Counted from the first letter of the stretch, positions 38,297 through 49,515 are shown. The stretch is 64,000 nucleotides of DNA from Vibrio neptunius (GCF_000967495.1 NZ_JXXU01000017.1:1-64000); one strand, 5' to 3'. Notes: a model not told the origin generated them from the letters alone. Made by a program: numbers and translations.

Positions 38297-39649
38297 GTGG
38301 GCAATTTTAACGTTGCTAAATTTGGTGGAACCAGTGTTGCTAACTTTGAAGCCATGAGTCGCTGTGCTGCGATCATTGAACAGAACCCAAACACAAAGTT
38401 AGTCGTCAGTAGCGCCTGTTCAGGTGTGACAAACTTATTAGTCGAGCTCGCGAACGGAGTTCAAGATCAGACAGAACGTAGTGTGATTCTAACCAAACTC
38501 GCCAGTATTCATGATGCGGTACTCAATCAACTAGAAGATGCGACTCAAGCGGCCAACGAGGTCTACTCCATTCTAGATACCGTTACAAGTTTGGCAGAAG
38601 CCGCCTCGATTCAGTCAAGTACCAAGCTGACCGATCACCTTGTCGCCTGTGGTGAGTTGATGTCTACACATCTACTGGCCCAGTTAATGAAAGAACGTGG
38701 CATCAATGCGGTACGCTTTGATATTCGTGACGTACTACGCACAGATGATAATTTTGGTAAAGCAGAACCGGAACTGGCCACCATTCGTCAACAAGCGCAA
38801 GCTTCACTTATCCCGTTATGCCAACAACAGGTTGTGGTAACTCAAGGTTTTATTGGCGCCGATGCAGATGGCAATACCACGACACTGGGTCGAGGTGGTA
38901 GCGATTACAGTGCCGCACTTATTGCAGAAGCAGTTGAAGCTCAGGGACTTGAAATTTGGACCGATGTACCAGGAATTTATACCACTGACCCACGTATTGC
39001 CCCAAAAGCCTCTCCCATCTCAGAGATCAGCTTCAGTGAAGCCTCCGAAATGGCTAATTTTGGCGCTAAGATCCTTCACCCTTCGACGCTGATCCCTGCT
39101 CTACGCCATGATATCCCGGTGTTTGTCGGTTCATCAAAGCAACCTGAAAAAGGCGGAACTTGGATTCGCCATCAAGTCGAGAGCTCACCTCTTTTCCGAG
39201 CTTTGGCTTTACGATGCAATCAGACCATGGTGACGCTGCGCAGCGCGCAGATGTTCCACGCTTACGGCTTTCTCGCCAAGGTATTTGAAATTCTGGCGAA
39301 GCACAAGATTTCGGTGGATTTGATTACCACTTCAGAGATCAGTGTCAGTCTAACGCTGGACCAAACCGACACATCTGGCGGTGCCCCTCAGTTACCAGAA
39401 GCCGCACGTCTTGAGCTGGAAGAGCTGTGCACCGTTGAAGTGGAACATAACCTGTGTCTGGTCGCGCTGATTGGCAACAATATGAGTGAGAGCAAAGGTT
39501 ATGCAAAACAAGTATTTGGCACACTAGAAGAGTTTAACTTGAGAATGATCTGCTATGGTGCAAGCCCACACAATCTGTGTTTCTTAGTTGATGAGTCTGT
39601 TTCAAAACAAGCAATTCAGAAACTGCATACAGAGTTGTTTGAGGAATAG
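38297..39649 (+). CDS. lysC: Aspartate kinase III (lysine-sensitive)
   Basis: 450 aa. Catalyses the first step of the aspartate pathway, phosphorylating aspartate. KFGGTSV at residue 8 is the kinase signature; the active-site region is followed by GRGGSDYSAALIAE and WTDVPGIYTTDPR, and by two ACT domains (about 315-450) that bind lysine. The length and ACT content fit LysC rather than bifunctional ThrA or MetL. Start is GTG, with GGGAGA 7 bases upstream; a nearby ATG at 38292 is out of frame. The lysine riboswitch upstream agrees with lysine feedback control. Confidence 0.96.
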   Translation: MGNFNVAKFGGTSVANFEAMSRCAAIIEQNPNTKLVVSSACSGVTNLLVELANGVQDQTERSVILTKLASIHDAVLNQLEDATQAANEVYSILDTVTSLAEAASIQSSTKLTDHLVACGELMSTHLLAQLMKERGINAVRFDIRDVLRTDDNFGKAEPELATIRQQAQASLIPLCQQQVVVTQGFIGADADGNTTTLGRGGSDYSAALIAEAVEAQGLEIWTDVPGIYTTDPRIAPKASPISEISFSEASEMANFGAKILHPSTLIPALRHDIPVFVGSSKQPEKGGTWIRHQVESSPLFRALALRCNQTMVTLRSAQMFHAYGFLAKVFEILAKHKISVDLITTSEISVSLTLDQTDTSGGAPQLPEAARLELEELCTVEVEHNLCLVALIGNNMSESKGYAKQVFGTLEEFNLRMICYGASPHNLCFLVDESVSKQAIQKLHTELFEE

Positions 39650-39671
39650 CGAGAATCGAGAGAAATTAGAA

Positions 39672-39703
39672 GGTTGGCGCAATGCGTCAACCCTTTTCGT
39701 TTC
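39672..39703 (+). terminator. Terminator of lysC
   Basis: GGTTGGCGC, a 3-nt AAT loop, GCGTCAACC (one G-T wobble), then CTTTTCGTTT. It starts about 22 bp after the lysC stop. Confidence 0.85.
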
Positions 39704-39717
39704 AATAGGTCAATCCC

Positions 39718-39820
39718 GTCATCCTCAAGAACGAGGAACGAGTGAGTTGGGGATCTCTTGAAGCTGTTCGAAAGCTTAATGAGATTCCCTACTCGCTCTT
39801 TCGTCACTCTATGGAATGAC
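39718..39820. repeat. 103-bp imperfect palindrome in the lysC-pmbA gap
   Basis: The left arm (39718-39756, starting GTCATCC and ending GGGGATCTC) and the right arm (39781-39820, ending GGAATGAC) are inverted copies, about 70 per cent identical by eye. Features GAGATTCCC and ACTCGCTCTTTCGTCACTC are characteristic of a repeat I have seen in Vibrionaceae intergenic DNA, in size and form like ERIC/MITE units. No protein is encoded. Confidence in the palindrome is high; family membership is recalled, not searched. Confidence 0.8.
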
Positions 39821-39833
39821 CGATTAATAGCAC

Positions 39834-39906
39834 AGAGTGCCTCTCGAAGGGCGAAGCCCGTTCCCGATTCTCGCGGGTGCAGCCCGATCTCGAAGCGAAG
39901 CGTTCC
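39834..39906. repeat. Intergenic repeat family, copy 1
   Basis: 73 bp with small hairpins GGGC-GAA-GCCC and CGGG-TGCAG-CCCG and the end CGAAGCGAAGCGTTCC. A second, diverged copy lies at 62064-62146, before pgi. Both begin AGAG(T/C)GC(A)CTCTCGAAGGGC and end GAAGCG(A/C)AGCGTTCC. It abuts the 103-bp palindrome and the palindromic TTAGGGCCTAGCCCTA just before pmbA. Together 39660-39919 has no gene. Confidence 0.8.
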
Positions 39907-39919
39907 TTAGGGCCTAGCC

Positions 39920-41263
39920 CTATTCCCCCGCAACCTTCATTGACTCAAGCAGAATCGAACCTGTCTGTATTTGTGAGCGGGTTTCAACATCATTCCCTAC
40001 CGCGACAATCTGATTAAACATGTCTTTCAGGTTACTGGCGATAGTCACTTCAGAAACAGGATATTGGATCTGGCCATTTTCCACCCAGAAGCCAGCCGCG
40101 CCTCGAGAGTAATCACCGGTGACGATATTCACGCCCTGTCCCATCACTTCGGTGACAAGGAAGCCCGTTCCCAGTTCTTTAAGCATCTGCTCAAAGTCTT
40201 GCCCCGTCGATTGAACGAACCAGTTATGAATGCCACCAGCATGACCCGTTGGCATCATGTCCATTTTACGCGCGGCATAGCTGGTCAATAGATATGTCGC
40301 GAGCACACCATCGGTAATGATTTCACGATCTTGGGTTATAACACCTTCACTATCAAATGGGCTCGACGCTAAGCCGCGGAGTAAATGCGGTTTTTCAGCA
40401 ACATTAAGCCAATCTGGAAGTACCTTTTGGCCGAGATGATCAAGTAAGAATGATGACTTGCGATACAGATTACCACCACTGATTGCCATCACTAGGTGTC
40501 CAAGTAAACCTGTTGCCACATCAGCTGCGAACATTACAGGATATTGACCTGTTTTCAGCTTTTGCGCATCAAGGCGACTGATGGTTTTCTCCGCAGCTTT
40601 CAAACCGACTGACTCAGGTGTCCAAAGATCATCTTTATGGCGTGCGACTGTATAGCTATAGTCACGCTCCATAACACCACTTTCGCCCTGACCAATCACA
40701 CAACAACTGGTACTGTGGCGACTGGAGGCATAGCTAGCAAGCAAACCGTGGCTGTTGCCATAAACCTTCAAGCCATAATGGCTGTCGTAACTCGCACCAT
40801 CGCTTTGTTTGATTTTGTCACTGAAAGATAACGCTTTTTGCTCAGCAGCAATCGCAATCTCGGCAGCATGATCTGGGTCTGGTGTATCAGGGTGAAACAA
40901 ATCAAGATCAGGAATTTCTTTTACCATCAGCTCTTTAGGAGCTGGGCCTGAGCATGGATCTTCTGAAGTGTAATTGGCAATATCAAGTGCTGCCATCACC
41001 GTCTGTTGAATGGCTTTCTCACTGAGATCGGAGGTAGACGCACTGCCTTTGCGCTGACCACGGTAAACGGTAATACCTAAAGCGCCATCGCTGTTAAATT
41101 CAACGTTTTCCACCTCACACATACGTGTTGATACACTCAGGCCAGTGGTTTTAGTGATCGCGACTTCAGCGCCATCGGATTTTTCCGCGGCCATTTCCAG
41201 TGCTTTCGCAACGGCGGCCTCAAGCTCAACACGTTGCTGAGCGACTTGCTGTCTTACGTCCAT
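39920..41263 (-). CDS. pmbA: Metalloprotease PmbA (TldE)
   Basis: 447 aa. PmbA/TldE is the non-catalytic partner that forms a heterodimer with TldD (41-1486 in this window) to cleave unfolded peptides. It has the TldD/PmbA fold with [15 protein letters not shown] and [17 protein letters not shown] segments but lacks the HExxxH zinc motif, as expected. The start [18 protein letters not shown] fits the family. It is divergent from darP with 108 bp between them. Confidence 0.95.
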   Translation of the reverse strand: MDVRQQVAQQRVELEAAVAKALEMAAEKSDGAEVAITKTTGLSVSTRMCEVENVEFNSDGALGITVYRGQRKGSASTSDLSEKAIQQTVMAALDIANYTSEDPCSGPAPKELMVKEIPDLDLFHPDTPDPDHAAEIAIAAEQKALSFSDKIKQSDGASYDSHYGLKVYGNSHGLLASYASSRHSTSCCVIGQGESGVMERDYSYTVARHKDDLWTPESVGLKAAEKTISRLDAQKLKTGQYPVMFAADVATGLLGHLVMAISGGNLYRKSSFLLDHLGQKVLPDWLNVAEKPHLLRGLASSPFDSEGVITQDREIITDGVLATYLLTSYAARKMDMMPTGHAGGIHNWFVQSTGQDFEQMLKELGTGFLVTEVMGQGVNIVTGDYSRGAAGFWVENGQIQYPVSEVTIASNLKDMFNQIVAVGNDVETRSQIQTGSILLESMKVAGE

Positions 41264-41371
41264 ATCTTCTTCATGCTTAAGGTCTGTTGTCCCTAGAATA
41301 ACAAGAATTTCGCATTCTCCCCATGATTCTTGTTAAAATAGAGAAATAGATGTTCAAATTAAGGCAGAAAG

Positions 41372-41899
41372 ATGGCCCGTAAGAATCAAAAAGCGCCATG
41401 GGAAGAAGAAGAGGAAATCATTTGGGTCAGTAAAACCGAAATGAAGCGTGACATGGAAGAGTTACAAAAACTGGGTGAAGAACTCGCCAGTCTTAAACCT
41501 TCAGTGTTAGAAAAATTCCCGTTAAGTGAGGATCTTGCCGAAGCAATTAAAGATGCACAACGCTTTAAAAATGAAGCACGTCGTCGCCAGTTGCAATACA
41601 TTGGTAAGCTGATGCGTTTCGAAGATCCTGAACCACTTCAAGCGGCACTAGACAAAGTACGTAACAAGCACTCTCAAGCGACTGCTGCACTGCACAAGCT
41701 GGAACAGCTGCGTGATCGCGTCGTTGAAGAAGGCGATGACGCCATTGCGGATGTAGTTGATCTATACCCACAAGCGGATCGCCAGCGTTTACGCCAATTA
41801 GCACGTCAGGCAGCAAAAGAGAAGAAAGCGGGTAAGCCAGCTAAAGCATTCCGTGAAATATTCCAAGTGCTAAAAGAGCTCAACGACGAAGAGATTTAA
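41372..41899 (+). CDS. darP: Dual-action ribosomal maturation protein DarP (YjgA)
   Basis: 175 aa, highly charged and helical, the usual length of the YjgA family. The N-terminus has the acidic run [29 protein letters not shown] and the C-terminus has [18 protein letters not shown]. DarP associates with the late 50S precursor in E. coli and aids maturation; role assigned by family. It has its own promoter region opposite pmbA and a strong terminator after it. Confidence 0.93.
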   Translation: MARKNQKAPWEEEEEIIWVSKTEMKRDMEELQKLGEELASLKPSVLEKFPLSEDLAEAIKDAQRFKNEARRRQLQYIGKLMRFEDPEPLQAALDKVRNKHSQATAALHKLEQLRDRVVEEGDDAIADVVDLYPQADRQRLRQLARQAAKEKKAGKPAKAFREIFQVLKELNDEEI

Positions 41900-41916
41900 G
41901 CAAGCCGCTTTAGATA

Positions 41917-41952
41917 AAAATGGGCTGATGCAGATACATCAGCCCATTTTTT
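41917..41952. terminator. Bidirectional terminator between darP and thiQ
   Basis: AAAATGGGCTGATG, 6-nt loop, CATCAGCCCATTTTTT. A-run on the left and T-run on the right allow termination of darP from the left and of thiBPQ from the right. Confidence 0.9.
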
Positions 41953-41966
41953 GCTCTTAGGGAAAG

Positions 41967-42671
41967 TTATTCGCCCGCTTTAACAAACCCGCTGAGTACA
42001 GCATGGCTATGTTGCTGGGTTAAAAGTTCAATAGTATCAGCAACCGCCACCTTGCCTTGGTCAACAAAAGCAAAATGCGAGGCAATAGCTTTCGCGTCGC
42101 TGATATGGTGAGTCACCATCACCACAGTAATATTACGCTCTGCGGCTAACTGCTTGACCAGCCCGAGCATCTCTTCACGCAACACCGGATCAAGCGCAGA
42201 GAAAGGTTCATCAAGCAGCCAGATAGGGTGAGGCTGAACAAAACAACGGGCCAATGCGACACGCTGACGCTGTCCACCCGATAATTGTTCAGGTAAACGA
42301 TCCAAGTATTCCTCAATACCAACCTGAATCGCGGCTTGTTCCACCTGACTGGCTTGCTCAGAATTAAGTTTCAATCCAGGGTTCAGCCCCAATCCAATAT
42401 TTTCGCGCACGGTGAGATGGGCAAACAGGTTATGCTCCTGAAATAGCATCGCAAAAGGACGCTGGTGAGGCTCTTTGCCCACAACTTCTAATTCACCAGC
42501 TTTAATACTGCCACTTTCAGGTTCGATAAAACCCGCAACCAAGGCCAGTAACGTTGATTTCCCCGCCCCACTCGGCCCCATCAATGCGACCAGACTTCCC
42601 TGCTCAATATCTAAATCAAAATGGAATAGATCCTGATGGTAATAGTAACGAACATCATTGAGGGTCAGCAT
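41967..42671 (-). CDS. thiQ: Thiamine ABC transporter, ATP-binding protein ThiQ
   Basis: 234 aa ABC ATPase. Walker A GPSGAGKST (about residue 32), Q-loop LFQEHNL, signature LSGGQRQRVALARC (about 132) and Walker B IWLLDEPFSALDP are all present. It energises uptake of thiamine and its phosphates with ThiB and ThiP. Its start overlaps the end of thiP by 17 bp. It is shorter than sugar-type ATPases, as ThiQ should be. Confidence 0.96.
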   Translation of the reverse strand: MLTLNDVRYYYHQDLFHFDLDIEQGSLVALMGPSGAGKSTLLALVAGFIEPESGSIKAGELEVVGKEPHQRPFAMLFQEHNLFAHLTVRENIGLGLNPGLKLNSEQASQVEQAAIQVGIEEYLDRLPEQLSGGQRQRVALARCFVQPHPIWLLDEPFSALDPVLREEMLGLVKQLAAERNITVVMVTHHISDAKAIASHFAFVDQGKVAVADTIELLTQQHSHAVLSGFVKAGE

Positions 42672-44259
42672 AAGTCACCTTGGCGTTTGCCTTAAACAGG
42701 GTTTCAATCAGTACAAAACAGCCAACACTGAGCAGTAACAACGTGACTGACACTACAGCAGCTGCATTCATCTGATAACTGCCCAGCAATTGGAAAAGAT
42801 ACAACGGCAGCGTGCGGAACTCCTGGCTGCCAAACAGGGCAATTGCACTTAAGTCTCCGACCGCAAACATGAAACTGATCGCGAAAGCATGTGCCATTGG
42901 CTTTCTCAGTGCTCGCCATTCAACAACGCGAAAGCGCTGCCAACCTTTGATACCTAAGCTTGCGCATACGTATTGGTATTGCTGTTCGATATGCAGCATC
43001 GGTTGTGACAAGGTTTTGATCACGTAAGGCAAGCCCATCAACGCATTCACCGCAACCACAATAAAAAACGCCAGACTAAACACATCAGTAAAAGACCGCA
43101 ATAGCAAAAATAATCCTGTAGAAATCACCAAGCCGGGAGTGACAAGAATGATCGTACCCAATAGCTCAATCTGATCCGCATGACGACTTCTTGCGTTCAG
43201 TCGCAATCGACGGCTGGTCAACAATATTGCAATCCCTGCCGAGAGTGCAATGCTGCTCGCCAATGTTGCTACTTTGAGCGACGACCATAACGCCAGCCAA
43301 AATCGTTGGTCAGTAAACACCAATAAAGCTTCTGAGTTGATGCCACTGAGCACCACCATAACTAAAGGTGGCAGCACCAATAGCATACTCAGGCCAATCC
43401 AGATCCAATCCCAGCTATATGACCAGATGGAGTCCTTTACCATATAAAGGTTGTGACTTGGCGCGCCTGAACTCACAGCCACAGGTTTGGTCAAACGTTG
43501 CACCGCCAACGCCATAATGCCACACAATAGCATCTGCCATAACGCGAGCAATGCCCCTGCCTGCAAGTCAAAATCAAATTTGATCGCTTGATAAATCGCC
43601 AGCTCTATCGTGGTCGATTTCGGCCCGCCACCGAGTGCCATGACCGTTGCAAAACTGGTAAAACACAGCATAAACACCAAACCACACACGTGCGGCAACT
43701 GCTGACGTAAGCGAGGCCATTCGACCCACTTAAATTTATGCCAATGGCCCATACCTAGATGCGCACACAGTTTATGCTGCTCAGCCGGAATAGACTCCAA
43801 TGACTGTAATAACAGGCGCGTCGCATAAGGCAGGTTGAAAAACACATGCGCCAGTAAAATGCCGTTCAGACCATAAATTGAAAAAGGCAGTCTAGAATCA
43901 AACCATATAAATGCTGACGACAACAAACCGCTATTGCCATAAATCGCCAGCAAGCCAAACACCCCAACCAATACAGGCAGCACTAATGTTGTGGCAAACA
44001 ACTTAAGCAATAATGACTTACCAGGAAAGTTACGCCGAGATAAAGCATGCGCTACAGGAACCGCTAAACCAACACTGAGCAGAGTCGACAGAAACGATTG
44101 GTAAAAGCTGAACTTGGTCACATACCGATAGTAAGGGTCTGACCAAACCTGAGCGATATTCAGGGATGGGGCCGCAACTAATAAAGCACCGAGAGCAGAA
44201 ACAACAAAGGCCGCGATAGCTATCGCGACCCAGAGTCCCAATTGTGGAATACTACGCAA
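42655..44259 (-). CDS. thiP: Thiamine ABC transporter, permease ThiP
   Basis: 534 aa with about twelve helices. Two homologous permease modules are fused in a single chain, each with the EAA-like loop (CAHLGMGHWHKFKWVEWPRL and CASLGIKGWQRFRVVEWRAL). This tandem form is the hallmark of ThiP and of FbpB-like iron permeases; the TPP riboswitch upstream of the operon decides for thiamine. It follows thiB by 9 bp and overlaps thiQ by 17 bp. Confidence 0.95.
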   Translation of the reverse strand: MRSIPQLGLWVAIAIAAFVVSALGALLVAAPSLNIAQVWSDPYYRYVTKFSFYQSFLSTLLSVGLAVPVAHALSRRNFPGKSLLLKLFATTLVLPVLVGVFGLLAIYGNSGLLSSAFIWFDSRLPFSIYGLNGILLAHVFFNLPYATRLLLQSLESIPAEQHKLCAHLGMGHWHKFKWVEWPRLRQQLPHVCGLVFMLCFTSFATVMALGGGPKSTTIELAIYQAIKFDFDLQAGALLALWQMLLCGIMALAVQRLTKPVAVSSGAPSHNLYMVKDSIWSYSWDWIWIGLSMLLVLPPLVMVVLSGINSEALLVFTDQRFWLALWSSLKVATLASSIALSAGIAILLTSRRLRLNARSRHADQIELLGTIILVTPGLVISTGLFLLLRSFTDVFSLAFFIVVAVNALMGLPYVIKTLSQPMLHIEQQYQYVCASLGIKGWQRFRVVEWRALRKPMAHAFAISFMFAVGDLSAIALFGSQEFRTLPLYLFQLLGSYQMNAAAVVSVTLLLLSVGCFVLIETLFKANAKVTYADPQ

Positions 44260-44268
44260 AGCGTCTCC

Positions 44269-45261
44269 TTAAAAGGTTAAGGCACTTTGCCACTCACGTA
44301 TCCAAGCTTTTCGGTTTTGGGCTACTTCTTCTGCGCTAAAACTCAATGCTTTTTCAGGTACCGTCAGTGTCTCAAAACCTTCAGGCAATACGACTTCTGT
44401 CACTGGGTACATCCAGTTACCCGTTGGCATCAAAGACTGAAAATCATCGCTAAGGATAAACGTCATAAATTCATCGGCTAACTTTTCGTTTTTCGATGCT
44501 TTGACTTTAGCCGCAACTTCAACCTGAGTGTAATGGCCTTCAGAAAAGTCAGCCGCTGCGTATTGGCTGTCGCTTTCTGCAATCAGGTGATATGCCGGTG
44601 AGGTGGTGTAAGACAACACCATGTCTGACTCACCTTCAAGGAACATAGAGTAAGCCTCAGACCAACCTTTCGTGACAGTGACGGTTTTCTTAGCCAGTAG
44701 CTTCCAAGCGGGTACAACATCATCACCATAAACAGATTTCATCCACAACATCAGACCTTGACCCGGTGTTGAGGTGCGTGGATCCTGATAAATCACTTTC
44801 AGATCATTCCGAGATTCCACCAGTTCTTTAAGACTCTTTGGTGGATTGGTCAGCTTTTCTTTGTTGTAGACAAACGCAAAGTACCCAAAGTCATACGGCA
44901 CAAAAGTACTGTCTTCCCAACCATTGGGCAATTTTACTGATTTGGTATCGACATTATGCTCAGCAAGTAAACCTGTTTTCTGTGCTTCCGCCATTAGATT
45001 GTTGTCCAAACCTAACACAATATCCGCTTTGCTGTTGTCCCCTTCGAGACGCAGGCGGTTAAGAATAGAGACACCATCATCAAGAGCAACAAAATTGACA
45101 TCACAACCGCAATGCGCTTCAAAAGCGGCTGCCACTTTCGGGCCAGGGCCCCAATCCGCGGCAAAAGAATCGTAGGTATAAACGGTAAGGGTGTTATCTG
45201 CTGCCAATGCAGAAAAAGATGTCAGTGTGGCAACGGCGATGGTGCTTAAAGTGGTTTTCAC
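44269..45261 (-). CDS. thiB: Thiamine-binding periplasmic protein ThiB
   Basis: 330 aa from the GTG at 45261 (VKTTLSTIAVATLTSFSALA), chosen because AAGGAGAG lies about 10 bases upstream and a proper signal peptide then begins; the frame extends 15 codons upstream without a leader. Signal cleavage is after ALA. It binds thiamine and phosphates in the periplasm (DSFAADWGPGPKVAAAFEAHCGCDVNFV family pattern). It is the first gene of thiBPQ, controlled by the TPP riboswitch at 45326-45424. Confidence 0.94.
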   Translation of the reverse strand: MKTTLSTIAVATLTSFSALAADNTLTVYTYDSFAADWGPGPKVAAAFEAHCGCDVNFVALDDGVSILNRLRLEGDNSKADIVLGLDNNLMAEAQKTGLLAEHNVDTKSVKLPNGWEDSTFVPYDFGYFAFVYNKEKLTNPPKSLKELVESRNDLKVIYQDPRTSTPGQGLMLWMKSVYGDDVVPAWKLLAKKTVTVTKGWSEAYSMFLEGESDMVLSYTTSPAYHLIAESDSQYAAADFSEGHYTQVEVAAKVKASKNEKLADEFMTFILSDDFQSLMPTGNWMYPVTEVVLPEGFETLTVPEKALSFSAEEVAQNRKAWIREWQSALTF

Positions 45262-45325
45262 TACTCGCTCTCTCCTTGGTTGAGCGGCACAGGTTTGAGG
45301 AAACATTGGCAGGGCAAATGTTCAG

Positions 45326-45424
45326 ACTCAATTCCTACGCCAGCATTATCTGGTTCAGGTACACGGGTCCTGGGCTTTGCCCAATCTCAGCTTCATCTGT
45401 GCGATGAATAGCTCCCCGATGAGT
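45326..45424 (-). ncRNA. TPP riboswitch (THI box) upstream of thiB
   Basis: Minus strand: P1 ACTCA pairs with TGAGT at the ends; GGGGAGC, the conserved GCTGAGA, ACCCGTGTACCTGAACCAG, ATAATGCTGGCGTAGGAA follow in the canonical order. The core CTGAGA and ACCTGA...ATAATGC...GCGTAGGA are the THI element. It starts about 65 bp ahead of the thiB GTG. No terminator is obvious after it, so translational control is possible. Confidence 0.95.
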
Positions 45425-45465
45425 GTCGGCTGAATTGTAATCGTAATGTTATCAATTGGCCAGAA

Positions 45466-46092
45466 TTAAGCGCGCTGGTCATATCCCCAACGTGGAACAA
45501 GCCCCTGTTCAACATTAAGATGATCGAGAATCCTCGCCACCATAAAGTCGACCAGATCATCAATAGACTTAGGTTGATGGTAGAAGCCCGGTGCCGCAGG
45601 CATAATGGTGACGCCCATCTGCGACAACTTATGCATATTTTCTAGATGCAACGTCGAGAACGGTGTTTCACGGACGACCAGCAGCAATTGACCGCGTTCT
45701 TTCATCACCACATCAGCCGCACGCTCGATGAGATTGTCGGACATACCATGTGCGATGGCAGCAACGCTGCCTGCAGAGCAAGGGCACACGACCATCTGTT
45801 TTGGCGCCGCAGACCCGGAAGCCACTGGAGAAAACCAGTCGTCTTTACCATAGACAACCAACTTCTCGGAATCACAATTAAGGTGTGCGACCAATGCTTG
45901 TTGGGCGGACTCTGGGTTCGCTGGCAATTTCATATCATGCTCAGTTGCTAACACAACTCGAGCCGCTGACGATATCAGCAAATGTACCTGATAGCCGGCG
46001 GCTAGCAGACATTCAAGCAATCTAAGCCCGTACGGTGCGCCTGAAGCCCCCGTAAAAGCGAGTGTAATTGCTTTGTTTTTCTCATTATTCAT
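45466..46092 (-). CDS. ubiX: Flavin prenyltransferase UbiX
   Basis: 208 aa. Makes prenylated FMN for UbiD decarboxylase of ubiquinone synthesis. The N-terminus [23 protein letters not shown] is the flavin-binding segment, and [42 protein letters not shown] (read in parts) is the UbiX signature. It lies 14 bp downstream of mpl. A longer reading could equally be a Pad1-type protein; the bacterial setting favours UbiX. Confidence 0.94.
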   Translation of the reverse strand: MNNEKNKAITLAFTGASGAPYGLRLLECLLAAGYQVHLLISSAARVVLATEHDMKLPANPESAQQALVAHLNCDSEKLVVYGKDDWFSPVASGSAAPKQMVVCPCSAGSVAAIAHGMSDNLIERAADVVMKERGQLLLVVRETPFSTLHLENMHKLSQMGVTIMPAAPGFYHQPKSIDDLVDFMVARILDHLNVEQGLVPRWGYDQRA

Positions 46093-46106
46093 ACTACTAC
46101 ATTAAT

Positions 46107-47459
46107 CTATTCGGCGAGTTTAGACAGCAGCTTGTCGTGGATGCCTTCAAACCCACCATTGCTCATCACCAGAATTTGATCGCCCGGTTGAGCCTGTTCA
46201 GTCAGCATCTGCACTAACGCATCAACACTGTCTGACACATAAGCCGATTGCTGACATTGCTGGGCAATGTCCTCGACAGACCATTCAATACTATCTGGTT
46301 GATAAAGGAAAACTACATCGGCCTGAGCGAGGGAATCCGCCAATGTTTCTTTGTGCACGCCACGTTTCATCGTCGCACTACGAGGCTCAAGTACTGCTAG
46401 GATACGTTGTTGGCCAACCTTATTACGCAATCCACCCACAGTAAGTTCAATCGCCGTAGGGTGATGAGCGAAGTCATCGTAAACCGTAACCTGATTCACT
46501 TCACCTTTTAGTTCAAGTCGACGCTTGGTATTGATAAATTTCGCCAGCGACTGACAGGCTAAATCCGGAGTTACACCCACATGACGGGCAGCTGCGATGG
46601 CCATCAAAGCATTATCGACGTTATGATCACCCACCAGATCCCACTTCACAGTACCGACGGCTTCCCCTTGGAAGAAAACGGTGAATATTGAACCATCGGC
46701 GACTTGTTTCTCCGCTCGCCAGTCACCTTGTTCGCCGCTGAATTCCGTTTCGCTCCAGCAGCCACGCTGTAATACATCGCCAATTGCTGAATCTTCTTGC
46801 GGAGCAAGGATTCGACCGTTCCCCGGTACGGTTCTGACTAAGTGATGGAATTGGCGCTTGATCGCTTCCAGATCATCGAAGATATCCGCATGATCAAACT
46901 CCAAATTGTTCATAACTAACGTGCGAGGATGGTAATGCACGAACTTAGAACGCTTATCGAAAAAAGCACTATCGTATTCATCAGCTTCCACGACAAAAAA
47001 CATACTTTCGCCCAAACGTGCTGAAACACCGAAGTTGCCCAAGACACCACCGACAAGAAAGCCAGGTTGGTAGCCACAATCTTCTAAAATCCACGCCAGC
47101 ATGCTGGAAGTGGTCGTTTTTCCATGAGTTCCAGAGACAGCCAGCACCCAACGGTCATGGAGAAGAAACTCCTGCAGCCACTGTGGGCCTGAGGTGTATC
47201 TCAGATTACTGTTCAATACATGTTCGACACAGGGATTACCTCGACTCATCGCGTTTCCAATCACAACGAGATCAGGTGCAGGTTCAAGCTGAGACGGGTC
47301 AAATCCTTCAATAATTTCAATACCTTGAGATTCCAACAATGTACTCATTGGTGGATAAACGTTGGCGTCACTACCCGTCACTTTATGACCCAATTGACGA
47401 GCTAAAACTGCAGCACCTCCCATAAATGTGCCACAAATTCCCAAGATATGAATATGCAT
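46107..47459 (-). CDS. mpl: UDP-N-acetylmuramate:L-Ala-gamma-D-Glu-mDAP ligase
   Basis: 450 aa from the ATG at 47459 (MHIHILGICGTFMGG), the family N-terminus; the 12 codons upstream (MSAQFSPWRRLF) overlap a likely -10 TATAAT (47503-47508) and are not needed. A recycling enzyme that attaches the murein tripeptide to UDP-MurNAc. The Mur ligase motif SGTHGKTTTSSML is present with the DAP-type C-terminal domain. It is divergent from fbp and close to ubiX. Confidence 0.95.
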   Translation of the reverse strand: MHIHILGICGTFMGGAAVLARQLGHKVTGSDANVYPPMSTLLESQGIEIIEGFDPSQLEPAPDLVVIGNAMSRGNPCVEHVLNSNLRYTSGPQWLQEFLLHDRWVLAVSGTHGKTTTSSMLAWILEDCGYQPGFLVGGVLGNFGVSARLGESMFFVVEADEYDSAFFDKRSKFVHYHPRTLVMNNLEFDHADIFDDLEAIKRQFHHLVRTVPGNGRILAPQEDSAIGDVLQRGCWSETEFSGEQGDWRAEKQVADGSIFTVFFQGEAVGTVKWDLVGDHNVDNALMAIAAARHVGVTPDLACQSLAKFINTKRRLELKGEVNQVTVYDDFAHHPTAIELTVGGLRNKVGQQRILAVLEPRSATMKRGVHKETLADSLAQADVVFLYQPDSIEWSVEDIAQQCQQSAYVSDSVDALVQMLTEQAQPGDQILVMSNGGFEGIHDKLLSKLAE

Positions 47460-48787
<1,328 letters not shown>

Positions 48788-48792
48788 GTATG

Positions 48793-48815
48793 AAGGCGCT
48801 TTCGGGCGCCTTTTT
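48793..48815 (+). terminator. Terminator of fbp
   Basis: AAGGCGC, 6-nt loop, GCGCCTT followed by TTT, beginning 6 bp after the fbp stop. Confidence 0.9.
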
Positions 48816-48944
48816 CACATTTTCTTGAGCAAAATCTCGCCTTAGTTGGTTTACATAAAACCGAGTTTAGCAGTAAGGTATTGCGGTCTTATATTCAAGC
48901 CCGTGTGCCTCACTGAGGTACAAACTAAAAAAGGAACTTTCTTA

Positions 48945-49472
48945 ATGAGTTTAAACAACGTACCAGCAGGTAAGTCTCTTCCTGATGATCTCTATGTCGT
49001 GATTGAAATCCCTGCTAATGCGGATCCAATCAAATATGAAGTAGACAAAGATTCAGGTGCTGTGTTCGTCGACCGCTTTATGTCTGCACCTATGTTCTAC
49101 CCATGTAACTACGGTTATGTAAATCACACTTTGTCTCTAGACGGAGATCCAGTAGACGTTCTGGTTCCAACACCGCACCCTCTGATGCCTGGTTCAGTGA
49201 TCCGCTGCCGTCCTGTCGGTGTTCTAAAAATGACGGATGAGTCTGGTGAAGACGCGAAAGTAGTAGCGGTCCCACACACTAAATTGTCCAAAGAATACGA
49301 TCACATCAAAGACGTAAACGACCTGCCTGAGCTACTGAAAGCACAGATCACGCATTTCTTTGAGCGTTACAAAGAGCTTGAGTCTGGCAAGTGGGTAAAA
49401 GTCGACGGTTGGGAAGACGTAGAATCTGCTCGTAAAGAGATTCTTGAGTCTTACGAACGCGCACAGAAATAA
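48945..49472 (+). CDS. ppa: Inorganic pyrophosphatase
   Basis: 175 aa from the ATG at 48945 ([25 protein letters not shown]), preceded by AAGGAA; the frame is open 33 codons upstream but those residues are not part of the family. Hydrolyses pyrophosphate to drive biosynthesis. The family I signature [13 protein letters not shown] and the [13 protein letters not shown] start are present. Terminator at 49474-49503. Confidence 0.98.
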   Translation: MSLNNVPAGKSLPDDLYVVIEIPANADPIKYEVDKDSGAVFVDRFMSAPMFYPCNYGYVNHTLSLDGDPVDVLVPTPHPLMPGSVIRCRPVGVLKMTDESGEDAKVVAVPHTKLSKEYDHIKDVNDLPELLKAQITHFFERYKELESGKWVKVDGWEDVESARKEILESYERAQK

Positions 49473-49473
49473 T

Positions 49474-49503
49474 AAAAAAGAGCCAGCAATGCTGGCTTTT
49501 TTA
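49474..49503. terminator. Bidirectional terminator between ppa and ytfP
   Basis: AAAAAAGAGCCAGC, AAT loop, GCTGGCTTTTTTA. It begins within 5 bp of the ppa stop and serves ytfP from the other strand. Confidence 0.9.
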
Positions 49504-49515
49504 TATCACTGAACG

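Noticed and set aside
45646..45951. 101-aa plus-strand ORF inside ubiX
   Set aside because: Lies fully opposite a conserved gene and has no family features.
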